A stretch of DNA of 64,000 nt from an uncultured Pseudomonadales bacterium (lineage in GTDB: Bacteria; Pseudomonadota; Gammaproteobacteria; Pseudomonadales; Azotimanducaceae), in assembly GCA_951813515.1 (NCBI GenBank), contig OX638346.1:372001-436000 (forward strand), given 5' to 3'. Every line of letters begins with the position of its first letter. The first letter of the stretch is position 1. The translations under genes were made by a program, and so were the position numbers. The notes beneath the pieces are model-generated. The model was given only the letters and a program-made list of their open reading frames with translations. It had not been told where the DNA came from and searched no databases. Shown in pieces: positions 10,054-18,253 of the stretch.

Positions 10054-10144
10054 CCCGTAGTCTCCCGCGCAGGCCGGGCCGCAGCGCGCAATGGCGCCGA
10101 GGGATCAAGTATAGTTACCGGTCCGAAACAAGCGGAAGACCCTG

Positions 10145-10357
10145 ATGTTCGGACTAGGTATTTGGGAACTCCTGGTCATCCTGGCCATCGTCCTGCTGTT
10201 GTTCGGCCCCCGTCGACTGAAGACGCTCGGTTCGGATCTCGGCAATGCCATCAAGGGTTTTCGATCCGCAGTGCAGCAGGACGAGGACAAAAAGGCCACG
10301 GACGAGCCGAAGATCATCGACAACGACACCCCGCCCCGCCAGGAACGCGACAGCTAG
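10145..10357 (+). CDS. tatA: Twin-arginine translocase subunit TatA
   Basis: A 70-residue pore-forming subunit of the Tat system, which exports folded proteins. One N-terminal membrane helix ([16 protein letters not shown]) is followed by the conserved [20 protein letters not shown] hinge and amphipathic helix, then a charged tail. First gene of tatABC, following ubiB after 91 bp, the usual gammaproteobacterial order. Confidence 0.96.
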   Translation: MFGLGIWELLVILAIVLLLFGPRRLKTLGSDLGNAIKGFRSAVQQDEDKKATDEPKIIDNDTPPRQERDS

Positions 10358-10378
10358 AACACGAGAGGAGCCGAGCGG

Positions 10379-10765
10379 ATGTTTGACATCGGTTTCTCCG
10401 AGCTACTGCTGCTGAGCGTCATCGTCCTGCTGGTGATCGGTCCCAAGCGGCTGCCGGAAACACTGCGCACCCTTGGCCTCTGGATCGGCCGCATGCGCCG
10501 GAGTTTCACGCGGGTAAAGTCGGAGATCGAACGCGAGATCGGCATGGACGACGTGCGCCGGCAACTCCACAACGAGGCCGTGATGGAGCAGATGAAGGAG
10601 ATCGAACGCGACGTCGGCGGCGCGATCAACGACGCGAACATCGGTTCATCGACCGACCTCAGCCCGCAGGGGCCGACCGGCGATCAGGCCGTCGAGCCCT
10701 CCGGCCCCCTGACCCCGACCACGCAGGCCGAAGACTCGCCCGAAAAGGCCCGCGATGGCGGATGA
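10379..10765 (+). CDS. tatB: Twin-arginine translocase subunit TatB
   Basis: A 128-residue Tat receptor component. The N-terminal helix MFDIGFSELLLLSVIVLLV is followed by IGPKRLPETLRTLGLWIGR, distinguishing TatB from TatA (Glu in the membrane segment and a longer amphipathic region). It ends in a Pro/Thr-rich tail. It begins 21 bp after tatA and overlaps tatC by 11 bp. Confidence 0.96.
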   Translation: MFDIGFSELLLLSVIVLLVIGPKRLPETLRTLGLWIGRMRRSFTRVKSEIEREIGMDDVRRQLHNEAVMEQMKEIERDVGGAINDANIGSSTDLSPQGPTGDQAVEPSGPLTPTTQAEDSPEKARDGG

Positions 10766-11573
10766 GGAGTCCCCGGAGAGCGCCCCCGACGAGAAGCGAG
10801 ACGAGGCGGCGAATGCGTCTCCGGACGTGGAAGCCGAACACGATGCCCGTGTCGACGACCACGAGATGCCTTTTCTCGACCATCTCCTGGAACTGCGTCA
10901 ACGCCTGCTGCGAAGCGTCGTCGCCGTGGCTGTCCTGTTCGTACCGAGCTTCATCTTTCGCGAAGAGATCTTCCAGTTCGTATCCGCGCCGCTGACGGCC
11001 ATCCTTCCCGGCGGCAACCTGGCCGCGATCGACGTCGCATCGCCGTTCGTGATGCCCCTCAAACTCGCGGCGTTCACCGCCTTTATCGTCGCGATGCCCT
11101 ACGTGTTGCACCAGCTCTGGGGTTTTGTCGCCCCGGGCCTCTATCTTCGCGAAAAAAAGTTCGCGACGCCGATGCTGGCATCGAGCGTCCTGCTGTTCTA
11201 CGCCGGGATGGCGTTCGCATACTTCGTGATGTTCCCGGTCGTGTTCGCATTCTTCGACTACGTCGCGCCGGAAGGCGTGACGATGATGACAGACATCAAT
11301 CGCTACCTGGACTTTGTGCTGAAACTGTTCTTCGCCCTCGGCATCGCATTCGAGATTCCGATCGCAACTTTCTTACTGGTGCGCTCCGGTCTGGCAACGG
11401 CGGAGGGGATCGCGCGCAAGCGCCCCTACGTCATTGTCGGCTGTTTCATTGCCGGCATGATGCTCACGCCGCCGGATCCCTTCACCCAGGTCCTGTTAGC
11501 CATCCCAGTCTGGCTGCTGTTCGAAATAGGCATCCTGATATCCCGCACCTCGCAACGGTCAAAGGATGACTGA
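10755..11573 (+). CDS. tatC: Twin-arginine translocase subunit TatC
   Basis: A 272-residue polytopic protein with six predicted membrane helices that recognises the twin-arginine signal. The family start MPFLDHLLELRQRLLRSV comes after an unusually long acidic N-terminal extension of about 36 residues rich in Asp and Glu. LHQLWGFVAPGLYLREKK and FALGIAFEIPI are conserved TatC blocks. A start at the internal ATG before PFLDH would give the usual length, but the upstream ATG lies in the coupled position over the tatB stop. Confidence 0.96.
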   Translation: MADEESPESAPDEKRDEAANASPDVEAEHDARVDDHEMPFLDHLLELRQRLLRSVVAVAVLFVPSFIFREEIFQFVSAPLTAILPGGNLAAIDVASPFVMPLKLAAFTAFIVAMPYVLHQLWGFVAPGLYLREKKFATPMLASSVLLFYAGMAFAYFVMFPVVFAFFDYVAPEGVTMMTDINRYLDFVLKLFFALGIAFEIPIATFLLVRSGLATAEGIARKRPYVIVGCFIAGMMLTPPDPFTQVLLAIPVWLLFEIGILISRTSQRSKDD

Positions 11574-11625
11574 GCGGGGTGCCTCCAGCCTTCTGAACGA
11601 AAGAACCCCCTACAGCCATGAAATC

Positions 11626-11652
11626 CGGCGGCCCTTCGGGCGCGCCGTCTTT
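11626..11652 (+). terminator. Probable terminator after tatC
   Basis: An imperfect GC-rich hairpin, CGGCGGCCC-TTC-GGGCGCGCCG (one bulged base in the right arm), followed by TCTTT. It sits 53 bp after the tatC stop and before the integrase region, where the operon should end. The T tract is short. Confidence 0.5.
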
Positions 11653-11815
11653 CACCCCCGCCCAAGCCCTCCGCGTCGTAGCGTTTCTGGGCACTTCACA
11701 ACGATCCAAATTTACCAATAAGATATTGAATTGTTTAGCAATTATCACGCTTCAGGTTTCGCGCCGATTCCGGTAATCTCATACTCTGTGTGGTAATCAA
11801 ATTGGGGAAATACCA

Positions 11816-13018
11816 GTGCCCGCAGGCCGCCTCAACCCCGCTTTCGTCGCGAGCGTCAGGCCCGGACCCAAGACTAGCAGATACGGCGACGGCAACGGCC
11901 TGTACCTGGTGGTCACTCCGACGGGCGGCAACGGCGGCAAGTCCTGGGTGCAGCGCATCGCCGTCGGCGGCGTCCCGCGCGAGCTCGGCCTCGGCAGCGT
12001 TCGGGACGTGCCTCTGAGGGAGGCGCGGCGGCGGGCGCTTGAGAACCGGCGCACCGCCCGCGCCGGCGGCGATCCGTCCAGGCGGCGGGAGAACGGCATG
12101 CCCACGTTCGCGCACGCGTTCGACGCCGTGATCGCCCTGCGCCGCTCCAGTTGGAAGGATCCGGACGCGATGGAGGCGCGCTGGCGGTCCTCCATGGAAC
12201 GCTATGTGCTGCCCCGCATCGGGAACCGCCGGGTGGACTCCATCAACCCCGCGGACCTGCTCGCCGTGCTGCAGCCGATCTGGGCGCCCCTGGACGAGGC
12301 GCGCCGCATCCGGCAGCGCATCGGGCTCGTCATGCGGTGGGCGGTGGCGCGCGGATACCGTCCGGACAACCCGGCCGGGGATATCCTGGCCGCGGCGCTG
12401 CCTCAGGTGAGCCGAAAGGCCACCCCGCGGCTCGCGCTGCCGCACGGAGAAGTCTCGCGGGCGCTTGAGAAGGTGCGGCAGTCTAGCGCCGGTCCCGGCG
12501 TCAGGTTCGCGTTCGAGGCGATGGTGCTGTGCGCGGTCCGCCCCGGAGAGGCGCGGCGCGCGACGTGGGACGAGGTGGACCTCGAGTCCGCGGTCTGGAC
12601 GATCCCCGCGTCGCGCATGAAGGCGGGACGCGCGCACCGGGTGCCGCTGTCGCCCCAGGCGCTTGCGGTGTTCCGGGAGGCGCGGGCGATCCGCGACGGC
12701 GCGCTGGTGTTCCCGTCGCGCAAGCCGGGCGTGCCGATCGACAAGCGCACCCTTGCGCGACTGACGTCGCGTCTCGGCATCGGGGCGCATCCGCACGGGT
12801 TCCGCTCATCGTTTCGCGACTGGGCGGCGGAGTGCACGACCGCGCCGAACTCCGTGATGGAGGCGGCGCTAGCCCACCAGGTCGGCGACAGGACCGAGGC
12901 GGCCTATGCCCGCTCGGACCTTTTCGGGCGCCGCCGGGCGCTCATGCGACGCTGGGCGGAGTACGTCTATCCGGACGGCCGCACATCCCGGTCGGCGCGA
13001 GGGGAGACGCGGCGATGA
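11816..13018 (+). CDS. Tyrosine-recombinase integrase, DUF4102-type, first of a tandem pair
   Basis: A 400-residue P4-like integrase for site-specific integration or excision of a genomic island. An arm-type DNA-binding N terminus (SRYGDGNGLYLVV, GKSWVQRIA) precedes a SAM-like core-binding domain (about 97-195) and a catalytic domain with Arg242 (CAVRPGEAR), His327-x-x-Arg330 (HGFRSSFRDW), His354 and nucleophile Tyr364 (YARSDLF). Start GTG. Its stop overlaps the ATG of a closely similar second integrase by 4 bp. All catalytic residues are present, so it looks intact. Confidence 0.93.
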   Translation: MPAGRLNPAFVASVRPGPKTSRYGDGNGLYLVVTPTGGNGGKSWVQRIAVGGVPRELGLGSVRDVPLREARRRALENRRTARAGGDPSRRRENGMPTFAHAFDAVIALRRSSWKDPDAMEARWRSSMERYVLPRIGNRRVDSINPADLLAVLQPIWAPLDEARRIRQRIGLVMRWAVARGYRPDNPAGDILAAALPQVSRKATPRLALPHGEVSRALEKVRQSSAGPGVRFAFEAMVLCAVRPGEARRATWDEVDLESAVWTIPASRMKAGRAHRVPLSPQALAVFREARAIRDGALVFPSRKPGVPIDKRTLARLTSRLGIGAHPHGFRSSFRDWAAECTTAPNSVMEAALAHQVGDRTEAAYARSDLFGRRRALMRRWAEYVYPDGRTSRSARGETRR

Positions 13019-14175
13019 GCAGGTTGACCGCCGCGTTCGTACGCACCGTGAAGCCGACGGCGCGCCTCAAGCGCTACGGCGACGGCAACGGGCTTTACCT
13101 GCTGGTCAAGCCGGGTCCCAGGGGCGGCGGCAAGTCGTGGGTGCAGCGGCTTGTCATACAGGGAGAACGACGCGATCTCGGCCTCGGCGGCGCGGACCTC
13201 GTGACTCTCGCGGAGGCGCGCCAGACCGCCTGGGACAACCGCCGCATCGCGCGTGCGGGAGGCGACCCGAGAGCCAACGGCACGCGCGTATCGCCGACGT
13301 TCACTGAGGCGACCGAGAAAGTGATCGCCATGCACCGTCCGGCATGGAGGGAGAGCGGCGGCTCGGAAGCCCAGTGGCGCGCCTCGCTCGAAGCCCACGT
13401 CTATCCGCAGATTGGCCGCAAGCCGGTGCACCTCATCGGTACCGCCGACGTTATGGCGGTTCTCATGCCGATCTGGACGTCGACGCACGAGACCGCGAAG
13501 CGCTGCAGGCACCGCATCTCTGCCGTGATGCGATGGGCGATCGCGCAAGGCTATAGGACGGACAACCCCGCCGGCGAGGCGCTAGGCGCCGCGCTGCCGA
13601 AAGTGGACCGCACCCCGACGCACTTCCGGGCTTTGCCGTATGCCGAAGTGGGCCCAGCGCTTGAGAAGATCCGCGAGCGCGGCGGCAACCTCTCCGCGAC
13701 ACTCGCCCTCGAGTTCATGGTGCTGTGCGCGGTCCGCTCCGGCGAGGCGCGCAACGCCCGCTGGGACGACATCGACCTTGAACGCGCCACCTGGACGATC
13801 CCGGCGGAGCGCATGAAGGCGGGACGCGAGCACCGGGTGCCGCTGTCCGATCGGGCGCTTGAGATCCTGAACGAGGCTGCCGCCCTCCGCGACGGCGAAC
13901 TGGTATTCCCGTCCCCCGGGCGCGACAGGCCGTTGTCCAGCGCATCGCTCGGAAGGCCGCTGACCGAACTCGGTGTCGACGCGGTGCCGCACGGGTTCCG
14001 GTCGTCGTTTCGCGACTGGGCCGCTGAGATGACCGAGACGCCGCAGGCGGTGATGGAGGCCGCCCTGGCGCATACCAACCGCAACCCGGTCGAGGCCGCC
14101 TACGCGCGCTCCGATCTGTTCGAGCGGCGGCGGGAACTGATGCGCCAGTGGAGCGACTACCTGCACCAGTCCTGA
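13015..14175 (+). CDS. Tyrosine-recombinase integrase, second of a tandem pair
   Basis: A 386-residue paralogue of the preceding integrase with the same layout: arm-binding domain (KRYGDGNGLYLLV), core-binding domain, and catalytic residues Arg241 (CAVRSGEAR), His326/Arg329 (HGFRSSFRDWAAE), His353 and Tyr363 (YARSDLFERRREL). Long identical blocks such as VMRWA, KAGREHRVPLS-like and YARSDLF show a tandem duplication that has since diverged. I chose the ATG at 13015, which overlaps the upstream stop (ATGA) and aligns with the family N terminus; the longer in-frame reading upstream lies inside the first integrase in a shifted frame. Confidence 0.92.
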   Translation: MSRLTAAFVRTVKPTARLKRYGDGNGLYLLVKPGPRGGGKSWVQRLVIQGERRDLGLGGADLVTLAEARQTAWDNRRIARAGGDPRANGTRVSPTFTEATEKVIAMHRPAWRESGGSEAQWRASLEAHVYPQIGRKPVHLIGTADVMAVLMPIWTSTHETAKRCRHRISAVMRWAIAQGYRTDNPAGEALGAALPKVDRTPTHFRALPYAEVGPALEKIRERGGNLSATLALEFMVLCAVRSGEARNARWDDIDLERATWTIPAERMKAGREHRVPLSDRALEILNEAAALRDGELVFPSPGRDRPLSSASLGRPLTELGVDAVPHGFRSSFRDWAAEMTETPQAVMEAALAHTNRNPVEAAYARSDLFERRRELMRQWSDYLHQS

Positions 14176-14322
14176 GCTGACCCCGCCGCGACGGCAGCCA
14201 CCTCAACCAGCTTGCCAGAGCCGATGAACGCCTTACCCGTCAGTCGTCGGGCTCGACCGCCGCCGCATTTGCAGGCACGGCCACGACGCGGCGCTTTGCG
14301 AGGCGTGTGGGTTAGACCTGGG

Positions 14323-15120
14323 TTAGACCGCCGATCCGCCCCAGACCATCAATAGGAATCCCAACACGACCACTGCGATTGCGAGAATGCCGATTACTCG
14401 TTTAACGCCAGGATTCATCATGCCGATAACTTCACTACTACTTGCGGGGGGGCGCGGGTTGTCCCCGTTCGATCCCGGACCCTCCGAGATGATCTCAACA
14501 CACAGTTCCAGGCACTCGTTGCAGATTCTCGCGCCGGTCGCGGAGACCAAGTTCACGATTTTGGTTGTCAGCTTTGAACAGAAACTGCAGCGCAGGTCTT
14601 CGTCGCCGTCGGCGGCCGGGCGTGCGGAACCCTCGTTGATCAGGTTCAGACACAGCTCCACACAGTCGCCGCAGATGTAGTAGCCGGTGCCGACGATCAG
14701 CTTCGCCACCTTGTATTGCGAACTGAAGCAGAAGCTGCAGCGCCCGCCATCTTGCTCGCATTCTCTTCCCATCTCGGCCGCCAGTTGTCGCGTGAGACGA
14801 CCAGTCTTACCGCCCACCCCTCCGGGGTCTACGGACATCAGGTCGCGCGCTTCCTGGCGCTGGAACGCATGCAACTCGTCCCGAACTTCGAGGAACGCCT
14901 TGAGCTTGCGCCAGCTTGAAAACCCGTATTCCCGGGCGATGACAAGCTGCGTTTGCTGGAGGGTGAGCGACGACGGATCGTCGAAGTAGGGCTCGATCCG
15001 TTCGAGTTCGCTCGCCGCGCCGGCTTCGATGGATTTCAACAGCACCTTGGCGCGGGATCGGACGTCGTTGAGGGTGACTTCAGCGGGTATTCCGATGGGG
15101 AACGGGTGAATGGCCACCAT
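14323..15120 (-). CDS. Membrane-anchored protein with two ClpX-type zinc fingers
   Basis: A 265-residue protein with an unusual combination of parts. The N-terminal half has a helical segment with IAREYGFSSWRKLKAFLE (about 61-78), a motif seen in ankyrin-type and uncharacterised proteins. Two tandem C4 zinc fingers follow, Cys128/131/150/153 and Cys178/181/200/203, both of the ClpX N-terminal type (CSFC ... CGDCVELC and CSFC ... CNECLELC). A single C-terminal membrane helix (about 241-261) ends the protein. There is no AAA+ domain, so it is not ClpX. It could be an adaptor or substrate-sequestering protein at the membrane; that is inference. It is convergent with the integrase pair, 147 bp away. 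Confidence 0.75.
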   Translation of the reverse strand: MVAIHPFPIGIPAEVTLNDVRSRAKVLLKSIEAGAASELERIEPYFDDPSSLTLQQTQLVIAREYGFSSWRKLKAFLEVRDELHAFQRQEARDLMSVDPGGVGGKTGRLTRQLAAEMGRECEQDGGRCSFCFSSQYKVAKLIVGTGYYICGDCVELCLNLINEGSARPAADGDEDLRCSFCSKLTTKIVNLVSATGARICNECLELCVEIISEGPGSNGDNPRPPASSSEVIGMMNPGVKRVIGILAIAVVVLGFLLMVWGGSAV

Positions 15121-15220
15121 AGACCTCCTTTCGTTCGCGTCCAGTATCCGCGCCCTCGGACTGAAAAGAGGCTATGTCGACACTATCTCGTCAGATGGGG
15201 GCAACCCTTGCGCGGATCGG

Positions 15221-15604
15221 ATGCGCTCTGACTCGCAAGCCCAAACGTATCACTCGGCGCGCGACTTGGCCACTCCGGCCGCCAGGCCTTCCGGCTACGC
15301 CCGACGCACACCCTTTGCGCGACGTGGGCGGCGGCACGCTACGCCTGGGGAGCGGGCCGCCCCCTTCCGCCGCATCGCGCGGCCATGCGCTGCGAGCGCC
15401 GCGGCCATCGACGATTTCGCCGCCCAGCCCGAACGCGTCCACAAGGCCAGCAACCTCGATTACGGCGTGTCCCCGTGGAACGCGCGCCCCGAGCCGGAGC
15501 CCTCCGCCGCCTATTGGTCGCCCCTGCCCGACCCGGAGCCCAAGGAAACGCAGGGCTGGCGCCATTCCATCTACGACAGCGGTTGGCGCGTGAGCCGCCA
15601 CTGA
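15221..15604 (+). CDS. Possible hypothetical protein
   Basis: An unassigned 127-codon reading. The first two thirds is Arg/Ala/Pro-rich and could be a frame artefact in GC-rich DNA. The last 55 residues (for example SNLDYGVSPWNARPEPEP and ETQGWRHSIYDSGWRVS) have a balanced composition with Trp, Tyr and acidic residues, more like a real protein. No ribosome binding site stands out and I recognise no family. The true gene, if any, may start later. The surrounding stretch 15121-15703 holds nothing else I can support. Confidence 0.25.
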   Translation: MRSDSQAQTYHSARDLATPAARPSGYARRTPFARRGRRHATPGERAAPFRRIARPCAASAAAIDDFAAQPERVHKASNLDYGVSPWNARPEPEPSAAYWSPLPDPEPKETQGWRHSIYDSGWRVSRH

Positions 15605-15703
15605 CCGCGCCACTGCGCGGTCGAGACGCGGCAGTTCCGGTCGCCGCGTCTCGGTCGCCGGTTGCTTGTCAATCCGCCCGCCCTTCGCTATGAATATCCC
15701 CCA

Positions 15704-15835
15704 ATGCTCGAACGCCACGAAATCCTCAGCGGCGGGACGCGCGTCGATCGCGACTGGTGGATCGTCGCGAAACTGGTTGCCATGACCGTCGCGTGCGCGT
15801 TGGTTGTCGCCATTTTGTTCGGCGCGCTCGGGTAG
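15704..15835 (+). CDS. Small single-pass membrane protein
   Basis: A 43-residue reading: a charged N terminus (MLERHEILSGGTRVDRDWW) followed by one strongly hydrophobic helix (about residues 20-42, KLVAMTVACALVVAILFGALG) running to a TAG stop that is doubled (TAGTAG). The topology and composition look like a genuine microprotein. No family is recognised and there is no strong Shine-Dalgarno sequence. It lies between the zinc-finger gene and the third integrase, in island DNA. Confidence 0.4.
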   Translation: MLERHEILSGGTRVDRDWWIVAKLVAMTVACALVVAILFGALG

Positions 15836-16100
15836 TAGCAATTCACCTTGGCATGGCCCGCGCCATGGACCTTGACCAGCGGCAGCGAGAGTCGCGGGCC
15901 GGATGCGATCCTTGTGCGATGCCGGGTCAGCCGGAGGACGGACGCCCCCCGTCGCCATCCATTTGCACGAAGCGCACCAGCCGCGCCGGATCGGTCACCG
16001 AGTCCACCCGCCAGCCGACCGACACGCACGCGGCAGCGGCCGGTGACGCGGGCCAGCCCTTCGCGTCCGCCCACCACGCCGCCCGGATTTGCCGGCCGCT

Positions 16101-16964
16101 TCACGCACCTATGTAAATCGACGAAATCTGCCTTCTGCCGTGCCCCAGCTCCGCGGCGATCGTTTGCCGCGCCTCGGTGTCGATCCGCCGTCGCGCGCCC
16201 GTCAGAGACCGCTGCGGCGGTCCGCCCGCCGCCGGCGCCTTCCAGCCCGTTATCCCCTCGTACCTCTTCAACGCGTACGCATGTCGAAGCCAATGCATGC
16301 GGTACAGCCCCGCCGCCCGCGTCCGGGTCTCGTAGATCTTCAGTTGCTGCCTGTAGTTGCGCTCCGGGGGGATCAACGCGCCGCCCCCCGCCAGGTCGCG
16401 CGCCTCGTCGAGCAGCTTGCGCTGGCTGTCCCTCAGAACCGGCACCTCGCGCGGGCGGCCGCCCTTGGTGGTCGAGCCCTTCAGCCGGATGCGGTCGCCC
16501 CGATCGTCCCTCGATGGCGTGAACTTGATCGCCTCCTCGCGGCGCAGGCCGAACGCCGCCTCCAGCCGCAGCGCCATAGCCACATGCGGATCCTTCACCA
16601 GCGCCAGCTTGTCCGGGTCGAGGACCACGCTCTTGTCCTCGTTGGTCACGTACTCGCGGTTGGCGATGCCGAGGGCGCCGTTGACCGGCACCACGCCCGG
16701 ACGCCCGATGTGTTTCGCCCACCAGCGCACGTGGGCCATGCGGTTCTTCATCGTGCCGATGGAGCGCCCCTGGCGCTTCCACTCCTTGACCAGCGCCGCG
16801 ACGTGCTTGCGCTTCAGCCCGGTCGCCCGCAGGCCCTTGAAGCCGAGATCGTGCAGGGCGTCGGCGATCTGCGCGAGCGCGTAGGAGCGCGCCGCGCGCG
16901 TGCCGTGGGAGCCGTCGTCGTGCGCCGCCTGCAGTCGCTTCAGGTCGTAGTTCAGGTCGCGCAC
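16101..16964 (-). CDS. Phage/ICE-type tyrosine integrase
   Basis: A 287-residue site-specific recombinase unlike the two upstream. The N-terminal SAM-like domain (MRDLNYDLKRLQAAHDDGS, then TMKNRMAHVRWWAKHIGRP) and catalytic domain resemble the PF12834/PF12835-type integrases found in integrative elements. Catalytic residues: Arg141 or Arg142 (FGLRREEAIKF), His224-x-x-Arg227 (MHWLRHAY), His275 (LGHGRRQIS) and Tyr284 (IYIGA). The protein ends three residues after the tyrosine, so it is compact but apparently complete. Transcribed towards the zinc-finger gene. Confidence 0.85.
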   Translation of the reverse strand: MRDLNYDLKRLQAAHDDGSHGTRAARSYALAQIADALHDLGFKGLRATGLKRKHVAALVKEWKRQGRSIGTMKNRMAHVRWWAKHIGRPGVVPVNGALGIANREYVTNEDKSVVLDPDKLALVKDPHVAMALRLEAAFGLRREEAIKFTPSRDDRGDRIRLKGSTTKGGRPREVPVLRDSQRKLLDEARDLAGGGALIPPERNYRQQLKIYETRTRAAGLYRMHWLRHAYALKRYEGITGWKAPAAGGPPQRSLTGARRRIDTEARQTIAAELGHGRRQISSIYIGA

Positions 16965-17071
16965 CGCAACCCCCTTCCAGCTTGCCGCCTCGCCATCCCC
17001 GGCGAACGGCCGGGCAACGTCCTCCCCTGGCCGGAACGCTATAGCCGGTGCCCGCGGCCCGTCAAAGGCCG

Positions 17072-17742
17072 CGTGTTTAGCAATTCAGCAAGTAGGAGAC
17101 CGCGCGAAACGCCGTGCGCCGGAGCGACGCCAAGAGCGCCTCTGGAAGCTTTTTTCGGCGGGAACGGAAGGAATCTACCGCGCCCGGCGCCGCGTCAGCG
17201 GCCCGGGCCGGCGTGCGGGTTAGTTTTGCTGGGCGATCCGGCTCTGCCCGCAGGCAGTCCGGACCCCGCAACGAATTGCGGTTCGAGCCCTTCGACGCGT
17301 ATTCCCTTGCCGTCGCATGCGGCGGCCGCGGCGTGTCGTCAAGACACCAGTCCCGCCAGCCATTCGACGCGCCGGCCTCTTGCGCTGGCCCGATAAAGGG
17401 CACGACATCGGATCGCTCCTCCGTCGCGCGCGAGACCTCGCGCCACGGCCTGTTGCCATCTGCACGCCCGACTGTTCGCCAGGCCCGCGCGGTTTCCCGC
17501 GCGCCGCAGCGCAATGGCCGTCGAGGATACGCCCCCGTTCGCGCGCGACCGCGACGTGGCGTACGGTGCCCTTGCGGCGCGTCGACCGCGCAGCCGCGCA
17601 AATTGCGGCGAGGCACGTTGGACACCATTCGGTGCCGTCTCACGCCAGACACTTCGTCGGGCAACGCCCCCGAAAGGCGGCGAGTGAGCGCGACGGACTG
17701 TACCATGCCGTCATTACGCCAGCATCAGTCTCGTGTTTAGCA
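17072..17742. repeat. Direct repeats CGTGTTTAGCA bounding a 0.66-kb segment
   Basis: CGTGTTTAGCA occurs at 17072-17082 and again at 17732-17742 in the same orientation. A shorter copy (CGTGTTTA) lies at 18793-18800, and TGTTTAGCAATT of the first copy recurs at 11732-11743 in front of the integrase pair. Positions next to integrase genes make them candidate recombination cores. Short matches like these also arise by chance in 64 kb, so confidence is low. Confidence 0.3.
17077..17706 (-). CDS. Unassigned ORF between direct repeats
   Basis: A 209-codon reading whose TAA stop falls inside the repeat at 17072-17082 and whose ATG lies 26 bp inside the repeat at 17732-17742, so it fills the repeat-bounded segment. 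The product is Arg/Ala/Pro-rich with a more normal C-terminal half (RKKLPEALLASLRRTAFRAV). I recognise no family. The opposite strand also has a long open reading, so this could be a GC artefact. The stretch 16965-18079 has no other gene I can support. Confidence 0.22.
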   Translation of the reverse strand: MVQSVALTRRLSGALPDEVSGVRRHRMVSNVPRRNLRGCAVDAPQGHRTPRRGRARTGAYPRRPLRCGARETARAWRTVGRADGNRPWREVSRATEERSDVVPFIGPAQEAGASNGWRDWCLDDTPRPPHATAREYASKGSNRNSLRGPDCLRAEPDRPAKLTRTPARAADAAPGAVDSFRSRRKKLPEALLASLRRTAFRAVSYLLNC

Positions 17743-17779
17743 GATCCCTTGCCGCCACTGCTTTTCAGGCCGATTTAGC

Positions 17780-17866
17780 GCCCCGTCACTACCGGGACTC
17801 CGCAACGCCCGCAAATCCGAGCAACCGTCTGCTATACCCATGCAACAAACCCGGTAGTGACGGGGC
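17780..17866. repeat. 17-bp perfect inverted repeat
   Basis: GCCCCGTCACTACCGGG at 17780-17796 is perfectly complemented by CCCGGTAGTGACGGGGC at 17850-17866, with a 53-bp spacer that contains no gene. A perfect 17-bp arm at this distance is very unlikely by chance. It could be a miniature transposable element, a REP-like element or a recombinase-binding structure. There is no T tract, so it is not an obvious terminator. Confidence 0.7.
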
Positions 17867-18079
17867 ATGAAACCGGGACAACCGTAGTCATGCCACAGAC
17901 AAGAAAGCTCCATGGCGATGCCCCTGCCTTCGGGCCAAGGCCCCGCCCGATACAGCCGTTTGCTCGTCCTCATTCTGGCCGGAGGCAACGGTTGCCGCTA
18001 GGCCGCCTCTGCTTCCGCAAAGTTGGCAACCATTGGATACTGTATCCATTCGAAATCAGAGGCAAATCGCCGATCCGCC

Positions 18080-18250
18080 CTATCGCTTTAGAAAACCGTA
18101 AACCACAGCAAATAGCGCCATGAACGCTGTGGCCGCGATCCAATAACGCGGCGACATGAAGCCTAATGGATACATCAATACGCCCGCTATGGCGGTGCCC
18201 GCGACCAGTGGCCACTTGCTCCATGCGGTCTGCAGCGGTTTACGATTCAT
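18080..18250 (-). CDS. Small two-helix membrane protein
   Basis: A 56-residue protein beginning MNRKPLQTAWSKWPLVAG, with two hydrophobic segments (about 14-31, and 37-53 in IAATAFMALFAVVYGFL) and a basic C terminus (KR). Its ATG comes 3 bp after the stop of the exported-protein gene upstream, so the pair forms an operon and is probably translationally coupled. The composition is typical of a real small membrane protein. No family is recognised. The pair lies between integrase genes. Confidence 0.6.
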   Translation of the reverse strand: MNRKPLQTAWSKWPLVAGTAIAGVLMYPLGFMSPRYWIAATAFMALFAVVYGFLKR

Positions 18251-18253
18251 CGT

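Noticed and set aside
12529..13014. N-terminal extension of the second integrase
   Set aside because: It overlaps the first integrase's catalytic domain out of frame; the coupled ATG at 13015 aligns with the paralogue.
17072..17742. Integron attC sites
   Set aside because: GTTTAGC differs from the GTTRRRY core by one base, the matching inverted core is missing, and no IntI-type integrase is present.
17780..17866. CRISPR repeat pair
   Set aside because: Only two arms in inverted orientation, no further regularly spaced copies and no cas gene.
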